A stretch of 64,000 nt of DNA from Cuneatibacter caecimuris (GTDB taxonomy: Bacteria; Bacillota; Clostridia; Lachnospirales; Lachnospiraceae), in the NCBI RefSeq assembly GCF_004216775.1, contig NZ_SGXF01000002.1, positions 124,001 through 188,000 of the forward strand, in the 5' to 3' direction. The position numbers and the translations under genes are program-made. The notes below the pieces were generated by a model. It saw nothing but the letters and a program-made list of their open reading frames with translations, was not told the DNA's origin and searched no databases. Shown in pieces: positions 1 to 8,690 of this stretch; the stretch's first letter is position 1, and the number at the start of each line of letters is the position of its first letter.

Positions 1-280
1 TCTCATTATATTTCGCCCGGCCCTCTTCTGCCACGGCAGAAGCCTCCTTCCGCAGCAGTTCTTCATCAAAAGAGGCCGCCATCCCGATTGCCTGGGGAAA
101 TACCGTAGCCGTACCCGCCCGGGCTACGCCGTGCAGCGCCTCATTCCACCAGTTATAGGCCGGAACGCCCAGCCTGGGAATTGCCGGGGCCTGATACCGC
201 AGCTGCCCCGTCTTTTCCTCCAGGGTCATCCTTGCGACCAACTCTACTGCCTGGGCGCGAAACTGTTCTCTTTCTCTCAT
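1..280 (-). CDS. GH3 beta-glycosidase, N-terminal fragment (cut by window edge)
   Basis: This is the first 93 codons of a glycoside hydrolase family 3 enzyme; the rest lies beyond base 1. The visible protein starts MREREQFRAQ and carries MTLEEKTGQL at about residue 18, then APAIPRLGVPAYNWWNEALH and GVARAGTATVFPQAIG. This N-terminal signature is typical of GH3 beta-xylosidases and beta-glucosidases, including the NEALHG substrate-binding stretch. The ATG at 278-280 has a GGGAG ribosome site seven bases upstream. No signal peptide is present, so the enzyme should be cytoplasmic. It is the last gene seen in the sugar operon, separated from the GH43 gene by a terminator-like hairpin. Beta-xylosidase is the best guess from the neighbouring GH43; exact specificity cannot be read from a fragment. 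Confidence 0.85.
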   Translation of the reverse strand, partial: MREREQFRAQAVELVARMTLEEKTGQLRYQAPAIPRLGVPAYNWWNEALHGVARAGTATVFPQAIGMAASFDEELLRKEASAVAEEGRAKYNE

Positions 281-298
281 TCTGATCTCCCTTCCACT

Positions 299-363
299 AA
301 AAAGAGTGTATGAAGCCTGATCACTGCAGGCTTACCCATACGCAGTATTTCCGCTTCATACAC
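299..363 (-). terminator. Terminator or attenuator between the GH43 and GH3 genes
   Basis: On the minus strand an 11-bp perfect inverted repeat (GTGTATGAAGC at 353-363 and GCTTCATACAC at 306-316) is followed directly by TCTTTTT. A second smaller hairpin (AAGCCTG and CAGGCTT, 313-333) shares bases with the 3' arm of the first, so the two compete for 313-316. The position inside an operon suggests partial termination that lowers expression of the GH3 gene. Confidence 0.7.
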
Positions 364-431
364 CCTCCTCTCTTTCGCAGGCCGCTTTGGGACGGCACAG
401 CCCCCAAAGCAATTCCGACGGCAGCATGGTG

Positions 432-1985
432 TTATATATTCTTATATGTAAAGTAATCAAAATCCGCAAATTTACGGGATCCGCTCATATCATGGCAATA
501 CATGCCAAAATGAGCGCCGGTAAAGCCCCGGCAATGTTCATCCGTCAGGATTTCCGTGGTATATTCCCCGCCTGCCTGAATCCATCCGGCCCCGTCCATA
601 GAATAAAAGAAACGCACAAACGCGCCTGCTTCATCCGTCTGCGCCCGCAGGTATAGCACATCCGTCTCAGGCACTTCAACCGGCTCCATAAGGTCTGTGC
701 AGACTCCGGAATCGCTGCAGATCAGATTTAAAACAGTTTTTCCCGCCTCATCCCTGGTCTTTATAAAAATATAGAAGTTCATGGCGTCATACATGTATGC
801 CAGCCCGGCCGCCTGCTCCGGTCTCTCCGGGACAAAATCCATGGCTGTTTCTGCCATGGCATGCAGTTCTTCCTGGCGCACGCCCATCAGGCTCACATGG
901 TGCAGAGAATTCAAGGACTCCTGGCCGTAGAGCCGCAGCCAGCCAGGCCTTTCCACCTGGTTCATGCTGTCTACCAGCGGCGCCCTGGGACAACTGTACC
1001 GAAGGCCCATCATATTCTCATTAAAATCATCCCGTGCAGGAACTTCCGGCAGAGGGTGGATAGGGATGCCTTCCGGCTCTTCTGTCTCCGTCTGCGCGAA
1101 TCTCCCGCCAGACTCCAGGCGCAGCCAGCCGTCCTTCCAGCATACTTTCTGGATGGCTGTCTCGCGCCCTGTGAGGCAGACCTTTCTGCCATCCTCCGTG
1201 GTTCTGGACCGCCCGCAAAGGTGCACCATATACCATTCTCCATGCCCGGTATCCACAAAATCGGCATGCCCTGCCTTCTGCAGCGCATTTTCATCCTCAA
1301 TGTCAGAAGTCAGCATGGGATTTTCCGGGTCCACCTCAAAAGGCCCCCAGATACTCCTGCTCCTGGCAATCGTCACCTGATGCCCATAGCTGGTGCCGCC
1401 TTCCGCCACCAGAAGATAATACCAGTCCCCGATATGGTACATATGCGGGCCTTCTGTAAACCCTGCCTCCGTCCCGCCGAAAACTTTCTCCACGCGGCCA
1501 ACCAGCCGGTTAGTCAGCGGATCGTACTCCTGGACAGTGATTCCTTTAAAACCGTTGAGCATATTGATCAGATATTTTCTCCCGTCCACATCATGAAACA
1601 GAGAAGGGTCAAAGCCAACGCTGTTCAGATATACGGGATCAGACCATACCCCCCGGATATCATCCGCATATACCAGATAATTGTGGGTATTATAGTAACG
1701 GCCTTTTTTGGTTTTCACATCTGTAAATACCAGCCAGAACTTTTTGCCGTCATAACTCAGACAGGGCGCCCATACGCCGCCGGAAGCGGGGTCCCCCACC
1801 ATATTCAGCTGGCTGACACGGCGCAGCGGAGAGGGGATTTGCTCCCAGTTTTTCAGATCTTTGGAATGAAACAGACGAACTCCGGGCCACCATTCAAAGG
1901 TGGATGTGGCAATATAAAAGTCTTCCCCGGCACGGATAATGCTGGGGTCAGGGCAAAATCCTCTTAATATAGGATTCTGGATCAT
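432..1985 (-). CDS. GH43 glycosidase, beta-xylosidase/arabinofuranosidase type
   Basis: A 517-residue intracellular glycoside hydrolase of family 43, with the five-bladed propeller at about residues 4-310 and a C-terminal beta-sandwich at about 320-517, the layout of XynB-type beta-xylosidases. The three expected acidic residues are visible: D13 in GFCPDPS (general base), D126 in VGFDPSLF (pKa modulator) and E178 in FTEGPHMY (general acid). It probably removes xylose or arabinofuranose from the non-reducing end of imported oligosaccharides. There is no signal peptide. The start has AGGAGG eight bases upstream, 15 bases after the stop of the preceding oxidoreductase gene, so the two are co-transcribed. 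The family is secure; the choice between xylosidase and arabinofuranosidase is not. Confidence 0.92.
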   Translation of the reverse strand: MIQNPILRGFCPDPSIIRAGEDFYIATSTFEWWPGVRLFHSKDLKNWEQIPSPLRRVSQLNMVGDPASGGVWAPCLSYDGKKFWLVFTDVKTKKGRYYNTHNYLVYADDIRGVWSDPVYLNSVGFDPSLFHDVDGRKYLINMLNGFKGITVQEYDPLTNRLVGRVEKVFGGTEAGFTEGPHMYHIGDWYYLLVAEGGTSYGHQVTIARSRSIWGPFEVDPENPMLTSDIEDENALQKAGHADFVDTGHGEWYMVHLCGRSRTTEDGRKVCLTGRETAIQKVCWKDGWLRLESGGRFAQTETEEPEGIPIHPLPEVPARDDFNENMMGLRYSCPRAPLVDSMNQVERPGWLRLYGQESLNSLHHVSLMGVRQEELHAMAETAMDFVPERPEQAAGLAYMYDAMNFYIFIKTRDEAGKTVLNLICSDSGVCTDLMEPVEVPETDVLYLRAQTDEAGAFVRFFYSMDGAGWIQAGGEYTTEILTDEHCRGFTGAHFGMYCHDMSGSRKFADFDYFTYKNI

Positions 1986-2000
1986 AGATAATTCCTCCTG

Positions 2001-2987
2001 TTATTCATCGCAATCATAGCGCACGCCTACCTGTCTGCGGATTTCATCCATCACTTCCATCACATCCAGCGTCAGCTGATGGGTGTTATGTACTGATTCT
2101 GTACGGCCTTCCTCCAGGGTATGGATAAAATCTCTCAGCTCATACACCATCCCATGTTCCGGCTGGTCCACGCGGACAGATTCCGTCCTGCCGTCCCGGT
2201 AACGGATTTCCATTTTCCCCAGCCCCTGGATATGATCCAGAAACAGGGTGCCTTCCTCTCCCGCGATTTCCGAAGGCAGGTAAGAATTGGCGATTTTCGT
2301 CACCAGATTCACCGCATCCATCCCCGGATATCGGCAGATTACCGTACTCTGCCCGTCTACCCCGCTCTCCAGAACCACACCAAAGGCCTTGATTTCCAAC
2401 GGCTTTCCAAAAAGCGCCACCATAGGAGCCACACAGTAACAGCCCATATCCAGCATTGCTCCGTTGCAGAGATCCCTCCGGAAAGTATTTACGGACAGTC
2501 CTGCCTTATAATCATCATAACGGATGGAGTAGTTTCCAAAATTGGCCACGTACCTGCGCAGATTACCGAGCTTTGGCAGGCTGTCCCTGATCTGAAAGAA
2601 ATTCGGGAATTCCGTGGTCATCATCGCTTCCATCAGAAGTACCTGTTTCTGCTTTGCAAGGGCCGTCAATGCTCTTGCCTGGGCGGCATTCGCGGTAAAG
2701 GCTTTTTCCAGCAGCACATGTTTGCCGTGCTCTATGAACATTTTAGCATATTTATAATGAAATGCAATAGGCGCGCCGATATAAACCGCATCAAAGCCGT
2801 CCCAGGCTGCCATTTTTTCCAGATCCGTGAAATATCTGGGCGCATGATGGCGGGCGGCAAACTCTCTTGCCCGTTCTTCTGTTCTGGAATGCACTGCAGC
2901 CAATTCGAACTCCGGCACTTCAGCTGCCGCTTTCAAAAAAGTATCCGTAATATTCGTTCCCACAGTGGCAAACCGAATTGTCCCCAT
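2001..2987 (-). CDS. Gfo/Idh/MocA family NAD(P)-dependent oxidoreductase
   Basis: A 328-residue dehydrogenase of the Gfo/Idh/MocA family. The N-terminal Rossmann domain begins MGTIRFATVGTNITDTFL, and the conserved EKP-type nicotinamide motif appears as EKAFTAN at about residues 94-100. The C-terminal half is the alpha/beta substrate domain. Such enzymes oxidise or reduce the hydroxyls of sugars, sugar acids or inositols. In this operon it may process an unusual monosaccharide released by the surrounding glycosidases, or help remove a sugar through a keto intermediate. AGGAGG lies six bases before the ATG. It sits 37 bases downstream of the second DUF4038 gene. The substrate cannot be told from sequence. 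Confidence 0.9.
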   Translation of the reverse strand: MGTIRFATVGTNITDTFLKAAAEVPEFELAAVHSRTEERAREFAARHHAPRYFTDLEKMAAWDGFDAVYIGAPIAFHYKYAKMFIEHGKHVLLEKAFTANAAQARALTALAKQKQVLLMEAMMTTEFPNFFQIRDSLPKLGNLRRYVANFGNYSIRYDDYKAGLSVNTFRRDLCNGAMLDMGCYCVAPMVALFGKPLEIKAFGVVLESGVDGQSTVICRYPGMDAVNLVTKIANSYLPSEIAGEEGTLFLDHIQGLGKMEIRYRDGRTESVRVDQPEHGMVYELRDFIHTLEEGRTESVHNTHQLTLDVMEVMDEIRRQVGVRYDCDE

Positions 2988-3024
2988 TTACTGCCTCCTG
3001 TTCCTCTATGGTTTCATTGATCGC

Positions 3025-4317
3025 TCATTCTGCCTTCAGCACCAGAACCCAGTCATTGTCTTCAGTAAATCTGGCCACCGGCTTCACTTCCGCCTGTTCT
3101 TTTCCGGTCATATCATCAAAATAACTGTAAATTCCGCTGGCAGGATCAAACCAAAAAGCTGATACCTTCCTTCCTTTAAAGTTCTCCAGACTGATGGTAA
3201 AGCCTTTTCCTAGATAATCATACGCAAACAGGTAATCCTTCCCTGCAAATACCGAAACCCTCTCATATTTTTCTTTCTGTCCGGATACCAGCAGTTCTTC
3301 TGCAGGGCGGCCGCTCTGATAGTCCACTGCTTCCATCAGGTCTTTCAGATGCTTCATATGCCCGGCCCCCACATGGTGCAGCGCATCCCACCACATATCT
3401 CTCACGCCAAAAGAACCGGGGATGGAACCGTCATAAAACTGCATCACTGCATTTTCTCCGTAGGTATGCCCCATGGCGCCCTGGAATACGGCCCAGTAGG
3501 CATAGCGGCGCACATCCCACTCCCTCCAGTAGGGCTGAGAGGTGTCGTGCAGCCCCTGGAGAATCCATTCATAAGAAGGCTCTCCGTCCACTGTGGGCTT
3601 CATTACAGAATAGCTGTGATCCCGGTCCACATATCTCCAGTTGTCCTCTCCAAAATATCCTTCCTTCACCGCATTGTCGTCCCAGGCTCCCAGGGAGCTC
3701 TGATCATAACGGCGATGGCCGGACTGGAACATATTGAAGTCCAGCCATTCCTCCTCGTGAAACCAGAGAGAGGAAGAAGTGCGCCCGAAGGGGTGGAATC
3801 CCACCAGATTATCCGGAGTCAGTTTCTTAAAGGTCCTGCCTTCTGTCCGGAAAGTTTCCGGCGCGTCGCTTCCCCGCACATCCCCGCCCACCAGCCAGAT
3901 GATGTTTTTCCTCTCCTGACAGCGCCCGGCCAGAAATGTACAGTATTTTTCCGCATTGTCTTCGTTGATCGTCTTATTTTTTACAATGTCTCCCCAGCAG
4001 GGCAGCAGGCCCATATAAAGGCCTAATTCTTCCGCCATCCGGATGATTTCATCACAATGCTTCCAGTAATCAGGATTGTCAATCCTGCTCTCCGGCCTGC
4101 AGTATTCCTGATCCTGAATGGGGTGGTAGAATACAGACTGAATCACATTATAGCCCAAATCTCTCCTGTTTTTCAGGTAGAGATAGGCCTGCTCCAGACT
4201 GCACTGCTGAAACAGCAGCCAGGCAGTATCCCCCAGCCAGAAAAATGGCTGATTTCCGTTGCGCAAATACTTCTGATTTTTGCTGACCTGCAGCTTTCCG
4301 TTATCCCAAGGCTTCAT
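3025..4317 (-). CDS. Apiosidase-like DUF4038 glycosidase, copy 2
   Basis: A 430-residue protein with an apiosidase-like TIM-barrel (DUF4038, as in GH140) at about residues 5-340 and a short C-terminal beta domain resembling the putative collagen-binding domain often paired with it. Candidate catalytic residues are D146 in WLVGGDVRG and E246 in VDGEPSYE, which fit the acid pair of GH140 enzymes. Known GH140 members release apiose from rhamnogalacturonan-II side chains. The start at 4317 (MKPWDNGKLQV) was chosen over an upstream in-frame ATG because it aligns with the paralogue just upstream, avoids overlap, and has a GAGG nine bases before it. No signal peptide. It is a tandem duplicate of the 4340-5644 gene. 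Confidence 0.85.
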   Translation of the reverse strand: MKPWDNGKLQVSKNQKYLRNGNQPFFWLGDTAWLLFQQCSLEQAYLYLKNRRDLGYNVIQSVFYHPIQDQEYCRPESRIDNPDYWKHCDEIIRMAEELGLYMGLLPCWGDIVKNKTINEDNAEKYCTFLAGRCQERKNIIWLVGGDVRGSDAPETFRTEGRTFKKLTPDNLVGFHPFGRTSSSLWFHEEEWLDFNMFQSGHRRYDQSSLGAWDDNAVKEGYFGEDNWRYVDRDHSYSVMKPTVDGEPSYEWILQGLHDTSQPYWREWDVRRYAYWAVFQGAMGHTYGENAVMQFYDGSIPGSFGVRDMWWDALHHVGAGHMKHLKDLMEAVDYQSGRPAEELLVSGQKEKYERVSVFAGKDYLFAYDYLGKGFTISLENFKGRKVSAFWFDPASGIYSYFDDMTGKEQAEVKPVARFTEDNDWVLVLKAE

Positions 4318-4339
4318 TTCCGTCATCCTCACTCTTTTT

Positions 4340-5644
4340 TTATTCTGCTCTGCATACAAGCACCCAGTCATTATCTTCCGTAAACCTGGAAGACGGCTTC
4401 ACTTTTGCCGACTCTTTGCCCGTCAGGTCTGCGAAGTAACTGTATACCCCGCTGACAGGGTCAAACCAGTAAGCCGCCACCTTTTTGCCGGCAAACTGTT
4501 TCAGGCTGACAGTGAACGCCTCTCCCAGATAATCATATGCAAACAGGAACCCATCCCCGGCAAATACAGAAATCCGGTGATATTTTTCCTTCTGCCCGGA
4601 AAGCAGAAGTTCCTCCGCCGGGCGGCCGCTCTGATAGTCCACAGACTCCATCAGCTCTTTCAGATGTTTCATATGCTCGGAACCTACGTGGTGAACGGAA
4701 TCCTGCCATACATATCTGGCTCCGCATCCGCCGATGACTCTGGGATTTTTATAGAACTGGAAAATTGCTGCGTCCCCGTAGGTATGGCCCATGGCCCCCT
4801 GGAACACGGACCAGTAAGCATAGCGCCGCACATCCCATTCTCTCCAGTAAGGCTGGGAATAGTCATGCAGGCCCTGCAGCACCCATTCATAGGAAGGCTC
4901 GCCGTCCACCGTGGGCTTCATCACAGGATAACTATGGTCCCGGTCCACATATTTCCAGTTGTCCTCTCCAAAAAAGCCTTCTTTTTCTGCATTATCATCC
5001 CAGGCCCCCAGAGATGCCTGATCATAGCGGCGGTGCCCTGACTGGAACATGTTAAAGTCCAGCCACTCTTCTTCATGGAACCATAAAGAAGAAGAGGTCC
5101 GGCCGAAGGGATGATATCCCACCAGTTTTTCAGGCATCAGCCGCTTCAGTGTCCTGCCTTCTGCCCGGAAGGTTTCCAGACTCACGCTGCCGCGGACATC
5201 TCCGCCCACCAGCCAGATGATATTCGGACGATTCTGATATCTGCCCGCCAGATATTCCACATACTGCTCCACATTGCTTTCATTGAGGGTTCCCGAAGCC
5301 ACCACCTTGCCCCATGCCGGCAGAAGCGCCATGTACAAGCCGAGATCTTCCGCTATTTTAATCACTTTATCGCAATGATCCCAGTATGCCGGATCCGATA
5401 CATCTTTTTCAATCTGCTTCCATCCTCCGTCACCTCCCTGCGGACGTGAGTGCACAAATACAGACTGAATCACCGTATACCCTTTTTCCTTACGGTTGCG
5501 GAGATAGACATATGCCTCTTCCAGATCCAGCTGCTGGAACAGCATCCAGGCAGTATCCCCCAGCCAGAAAAACGGCTGTTCCCCATTGCAGAGATATTTC
5601 TGATTATCACTGACTCTTAAAACTCCATGTTCCCAGGGTTTCAT
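4340..5644 (-). CDS. Apiosidase-like DUF4038 glycosidase, copy 1
   Basis: A 434-residue paralogue of the next gene in the operon, with the same layout: TIM-barrel with WLVGGDVRG (D149) and VDGEPSYE (about E249), then a small C-terminal beta domain ending in RFTEDNDWVLV. The central 120 residues are almost identical to copy 2, while the region around residues 65-80 differs by a short insertion (HSRPQGGDGGW in place of YHPIQDQEYC). This loop may alter substrate choice. The ATG at 5644 has GGGAG eight bases upstream; an in-frame GTG at 5665 lacks a ribosome site. Cytoplasmic by absence of a signal peptide. Likely role: trimming an apiose-type or other branched sugar from imported oligosaccharides. 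Confidence 0.85.
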   Translation of the reverse strand: MKPWEHGVLRVSDNQKYLCNGEQPFFWLGDTAWMLFQQLDLEEAYVYLRNRKEKGYTVIQSVFVHSRPQGGDGGWKQIEKDVSDPAYWDHCDKVIKIAEDLGLYMALLPAWGKVVASGTLNESNVEQYVEYLAGRYQNRPNIIWLVGGDVRGSVSLETFRAEGRTLKRLMPEKLVGYHPFGRTSSSLWFHEEEWLDFNMFQSGHRRYDQASLGAWDDNAEKEGFFGEDNWKYVDRDHSYPVMKPTVDGEPSYEWVLQGLHDYSQPYWREWDVRRYAYWSVFQGAMGHTYGDAAIFQFYKNPRVIGGCGARYVWQDSVHHVGSEHMKHLKELMESVDYQSGRPAEELLLSGQKEKYHRISVFAGDGFLFAYDYLGEAFTVSLKQFAGKKVAAYWFDPVSGVYSYFADLTGKESAKVKPSSRFTEDNDWVLVCRAE

Positions 5645-5691
5645 ACCAACTTCTCCCTTCATCACTATAAATAATATGTTCTCATTGTTTT

Positions 5692-5745
5692 AAAGCCGCA
5701 GAAACCCGGGAAAAGCACAGCGCTATTCCGGATTCCCGCAGCCTT
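5692..5745 (-). other. Long intercistronic stem-loop within the sugar operon
   Basis: Directly after the GH65-like stop codon the minus-strand transcript can fold into a stem of about 20 pairs if G-U pairs are allowed. The arms start AAGGCTGCGGG and end CTGCGGCTTT. No T-tract follows, so it looks like an mRNA-processing or stability hairpin rather than a terminator. Confidence 0.5.
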
Positions 5746-5753
5746 GTAATTCA

Positions 5754-7802
5754 TTAATATGGAAAAGGGTCAATGTTTTCAAACTCTACTTCCCACTGAC
5801 CATTTTTCGGAAATCCCGGCAGTCTGCCGCTCCCCGGAAACCCTGCCGTCATCAGAGGCAGGGCCAGCAGCAGCGAGCCATTGCCCGGAAGATACAGGGG
5901 CAGGTCATCTCTGGTTTTCTGATAATTATTTCCACTGGCAACGTAACTGTTTTTCGGCGTATCCATCAACAGAAGCTCTATGGCATATTCCGGATCTCCC
6001 AGACGAACCGCGGTCATACACATCACCGCAAAGTCCCAGCCCCACAAAGAAGGATAGTCCCAGCATTCTTCCACTTTTTTCAATGAGCGCCGCATCGCTT
6101 CCCGGTCAATGCGCCCGCTGTCTATCAGCCCGTAAGCGCAGAGCATAGAAGGGTGATCTTCCGCAAAGTTCTCATAAGTATCCGGGCAGTCATCATGTGC
6201 CAGATAACGTCCGTCCCCAATCGCAGCAGGTGCCATATGCTCCGACACGTCCTGCCATTTTCCGGGAACTTCTTTGCCCAGACGTTTTGCCCACTCCACG
6301 GCGATCCGCAGGGTAAAGCACCAGTACTCTACTTCAAAAGCAGGATTCTTCGTGACCATTGGCGCATGCCGTTCCTGCACAGGAATTGCAGGCCCTAAAA
6401 GCTCATAGACGCCGCGGTCCTGGTTAAAGACTGCAAAATCCACCATAAATTCCGCGGTTTCCTGCACCAGCTCATAATACCTTTCCATAAAATCAGTCCG
6501 GCGGCAGTTCTGGTAAGCCAGCTCCAGCATATAGATGATGTGAGGCTGCTGCCAGATCAGCAGAGTCGCAATGGGAGAGGGACTGTCAATCCCGTCCTCC
6601 GCCACCATTTTGGGCCATCTGGCTCCCCGGTACCCATTGCGCGCCGCGTTCCGCCTGGCTTCCGGCAGATGAATCTGATACCAGTTCAGGCTGCGCTCCA
6701 GCAGATCCGTATGGTTCCATAAAGGCAGATAAGCCTCATGCCACAAATACATTTCCAGATGGAACTTACCGTACCAGCTGTTGCAGGTCAGCCCCGTCTC
6801 CTGGGGAGGCACGCTGCCCGCGGACTGAATCGCCATCAGATACTGGCTCAGAACAATTCGGCGCTCCAGTTCCGGAGCTCTTGGATCTTTACTCTTATGA
6901 AGATCCACTGCCCCTCCCTTTTCCCAGAAATTCTTCCAGTAAGCCCTGCTGCGGTCCAAAACCACTTTATTCTCCAATTTATCCGGCGGCCCGGATTTTG
7001 CAAAGCTAACGGAAAACGCCATTTCAGGGCTTCCGGAACCTGCAATCCTGAAGCTGTGCTTCCCTCGCTGTGACAGTTCCGCGCCTTCCAGTGTCACGGC
7101 GGCAAAATACCCGTCCCGGTCCAGGGTGCGCTTCCATACCACATGTTCTGCATCCTGTTTCAGAATCTCTGTCTGATGGGCATCTTCCGCATTCCATTCA
7201 GACGCACCGATCAGATGGCTGCCATAGGGAAAACGAATTTCCACTTCCAGGCCGTCTTTCAGGGCCTCCGATTCCACCTGAAAGGATACCGCATCTGTCC
7301 CGCTGTCAGCTGCTGTCAGCACATGGCAGGGTATGCCCTCCACCAGGAAGCGGCTCTCCAGAACACCCTCAAACAAATGAAGCTGCTGGTGAATTTCTGT
7401 AATCTGCCCCGGTTCCAGTTCTTTTCCGTCCTTCACCAGGCCGATGCGGGCCAGATTCAGCTTGTGCGGATTTTCCCTGACCCAGTCATAGACCGCCTCA
7501 TTGCCCGGCTTCTTCTCCACCGCATAGGAAACTGTGCGGCCCTGAAAAGGATATTCTGTCAGCTCCACATCATCAAAAGTATAGTTGTACTTCGTCTTAC
7601 TCACCGGCTTCGTATGCCAGGCCCATTGAGCCATGGTGCACAGAGGCAGGCTTGCCCGGTACGTTTCATATAAAGACTGCATTCCCGTTACATCCGCGGT
7701 AAAAGCGAAATTACCGTTACCTACAGACAAAGGCGAATATACATCCGCCTCTGTCAGTACGGGATCATGCCTGGTCACTAACTCATAACGGTTGATTGCC
7801 AT
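5754..7802 (-). CDS. GH65/GH95-like six-hairpin glycosidase
   Basis: A 682-residue protein with a large N-terminal beta-sandwich (about 1-280) and a C-terminal (alpha/alpha)6 barrel. Visible marks are SVGNGNFAF at 26-34, the linker motif YWKNFW at 288-293, WYGKFHLEMYLWHEAYLPLW at 343-362 and GYRGARWPKM at 390-399. The last two resemble the substrate-binding strands of GH65 phosphorylases and hydrolases and of GH95. The usual GH65 phosphate-binding loop was not identified, so hydrolysis is more likely than phosphorolysis. No signal peptide. It follows the two ABC permeases by 22 bases with GAAGGG before the ATG. The exact CAZy family is uncertain; a six-hairpin clan enzyme of unassigned specificity is the safest label. 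Confidence 0.65.
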   Translation of the reverse strand: MAINRYELVTRHDPVLTEADVYSPLSVGNGNFAFTADVTGMQSLYETYRASLPLCTMAQWAWHTKPVSKTKYNYTFDDVELTEYPFQGRTVSYAVEKKPGNEAVYDWVRENPHKLNLARIGLVKDGKELEPGQITEIHQQLHLFEGVLESRFLVEGIPCHVLTAADSGTDAVSFQVESEALKDGLEVEIRFPYGSHLIGASEWNAEDAHQTEILKQDAEHVVWKRTLDRDGYFAAVTLEGAELSQRGKHSFRIAGSGSPEMAFSVSFAKSGPPDKLENKVVLDRSRAYWKNFWEKGGAVDLHKSKDPRAPELERRIVLSQYLMAIQSAGSVPPQETGLTCNSWYGKFHLEMYLWHEAYLPLWNHTDLLERSLNWYQIHLPEARRNAARNGYRGARWPKMVAEDGIDSPSPIATLLIWQQPHIIYMLELAYQNCRRTDFMERYYELVQETAEFMVDFAVFNQDRGVYELLGPAIPVQERHAPMVTKNPAFEVEYWCFTLRIAVEWAKRLGKEVPGKWQDVSEHMAPAAIGDGRYLAHDDCPDTYENFAEDHPSMLCAYGLIDSGRIDREAMRRSLKKVEECWDYPSLWGWDFAVMCMTAVRLGDPEYAIELLLMDTPKNSYVASGNNYQKTRDDLPLYLPGNGSLLLALPLMTAGFPGSGRLPGFPKNGQWEVEFENIDPFPY

Positions 7803-7824
7803 AGCTTTTCCCTTCTTTATTCAA

Positions 7825-8676
7825 TTAACCTTTCAAGCCTGTGGAACTGATTCCTTCCACCAGATACCGGTTGAAGATCAGGAAGATCAGGAATACCGGA
7901 ATCAGAGACAGCGTTGCCATGGCAAACATCGCGCCATAATCAGACTGTCCTGAGGAGTCGGCAAAGTTCTTCAGCGCCAGAGACGCAGTCCAGGTAGCCG
8001 GCCTGCTTAAATAAATCAACGGTCCCATATAATCGTCCCACTTCCAGTAGAACTGAATGATCAGTGTTGTAACAATAGAAGGCTTTAGAAGCGGAAGGAT
8101 AATTCTAGAATAAATCCTGTACTTACTGCAGCCATCCACAAAAGCAGCTTCATCCAGCTCTCTTGGGATACCCTGGCAAAACTGCATCATCTGATAGATG
8201 AAGAACGCCTGTCCAAAGAAATGCGGCAGCACCAGGGGAACAAAGGTGCCCACTGCGTTTATGGAATTGTAAATCATGTACTGGGGGATCATAATAACCT
8301 GCCCCGGCAGCATCAGCGTTGCCAGCATACAAGAGAACCAGATTTTGCGGCCTTTAAACTTAATTCTCGCCAATGCATAAGCTACCATGGAAGAGGAAAT
8401 TACAGTGGCTAAAGTTGCGATTCCGGCTACAATTAAAGAATTTGTAAAGAATGTACCAAAACTGTAACCACTATAGCCTTTCCACCCATTCGCCCAATTC
8501 TCCATGTGCCACCCTAAAGTAGGAAGGAAATTGGCTGAATGGTTCATAATATCATTGTTATTTTTAAAAGAGCCGATGATCATCCAGAGCACAGGATAGA
8601 TCATTAAAAGACCGAAACCGCCGATGAACAAGTGGTAACAGAATCTGCCGACTTTTTTCTTAGCGCTCATTCCCAT
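7825..8676 (-). CDS. Carbohydrate ABC transporter permease, MalG type
   Basis: A 283-residue integral membrane permease with six predicted helices (first at about 12-34). The cytoplasmic EAA loop that docks the ATPase is clear: DEAAFVDGCSKYRIYSRIIL, with the invariant glycine. The C-terminal RYLVEGISSTGLKG is typical of MalG/LacG-type permeases. It pairs with the MalF-type permease 14 bases upstream to form the channel for the sugar delivered by the lipoprotein encoded at 9728-11188. GGAGG stands nine bases before the ATG. No ATPase gene occurs in the operon, so a shared MsmX/UgpC-type ATPase encoded elsewhere must power uptake. Confidence 0.95.
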   Translation of the reverse strand: MGMSAKKKVGRFCYHLFIGGFGLLMIYPVLWMIIGSFKNNNDIMNHSANFLPTLGWHMENWANGWKGYSGYSFGTFFTNSLIVAGIATLATVISSSMVAYALARIKFKGRKIWFSCMLATLMLPGQVIMIPQYMIYNSINAVGTFVPLVLPHFFGQAFFIYQMMQFCQGIPRELDEAAFVDGCSKYRIYSRIILPLLKPSIVTTLIIQFYWKWDDYMGPLIYLSRPATWTASLALKNFADSSGQSDYGAMFAMATLSLIPVFLIFLIFNRYLVEGISSTGLKG

Positions 8677-8690
8677 TATCCTGCACCTCC

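Noticed and set aside
3025-5644. Tandem DUF4038 genes as an assembly duplication
   Set aside because: The copies differ at many codons and by a loop insertion, so the duplication is real and old.
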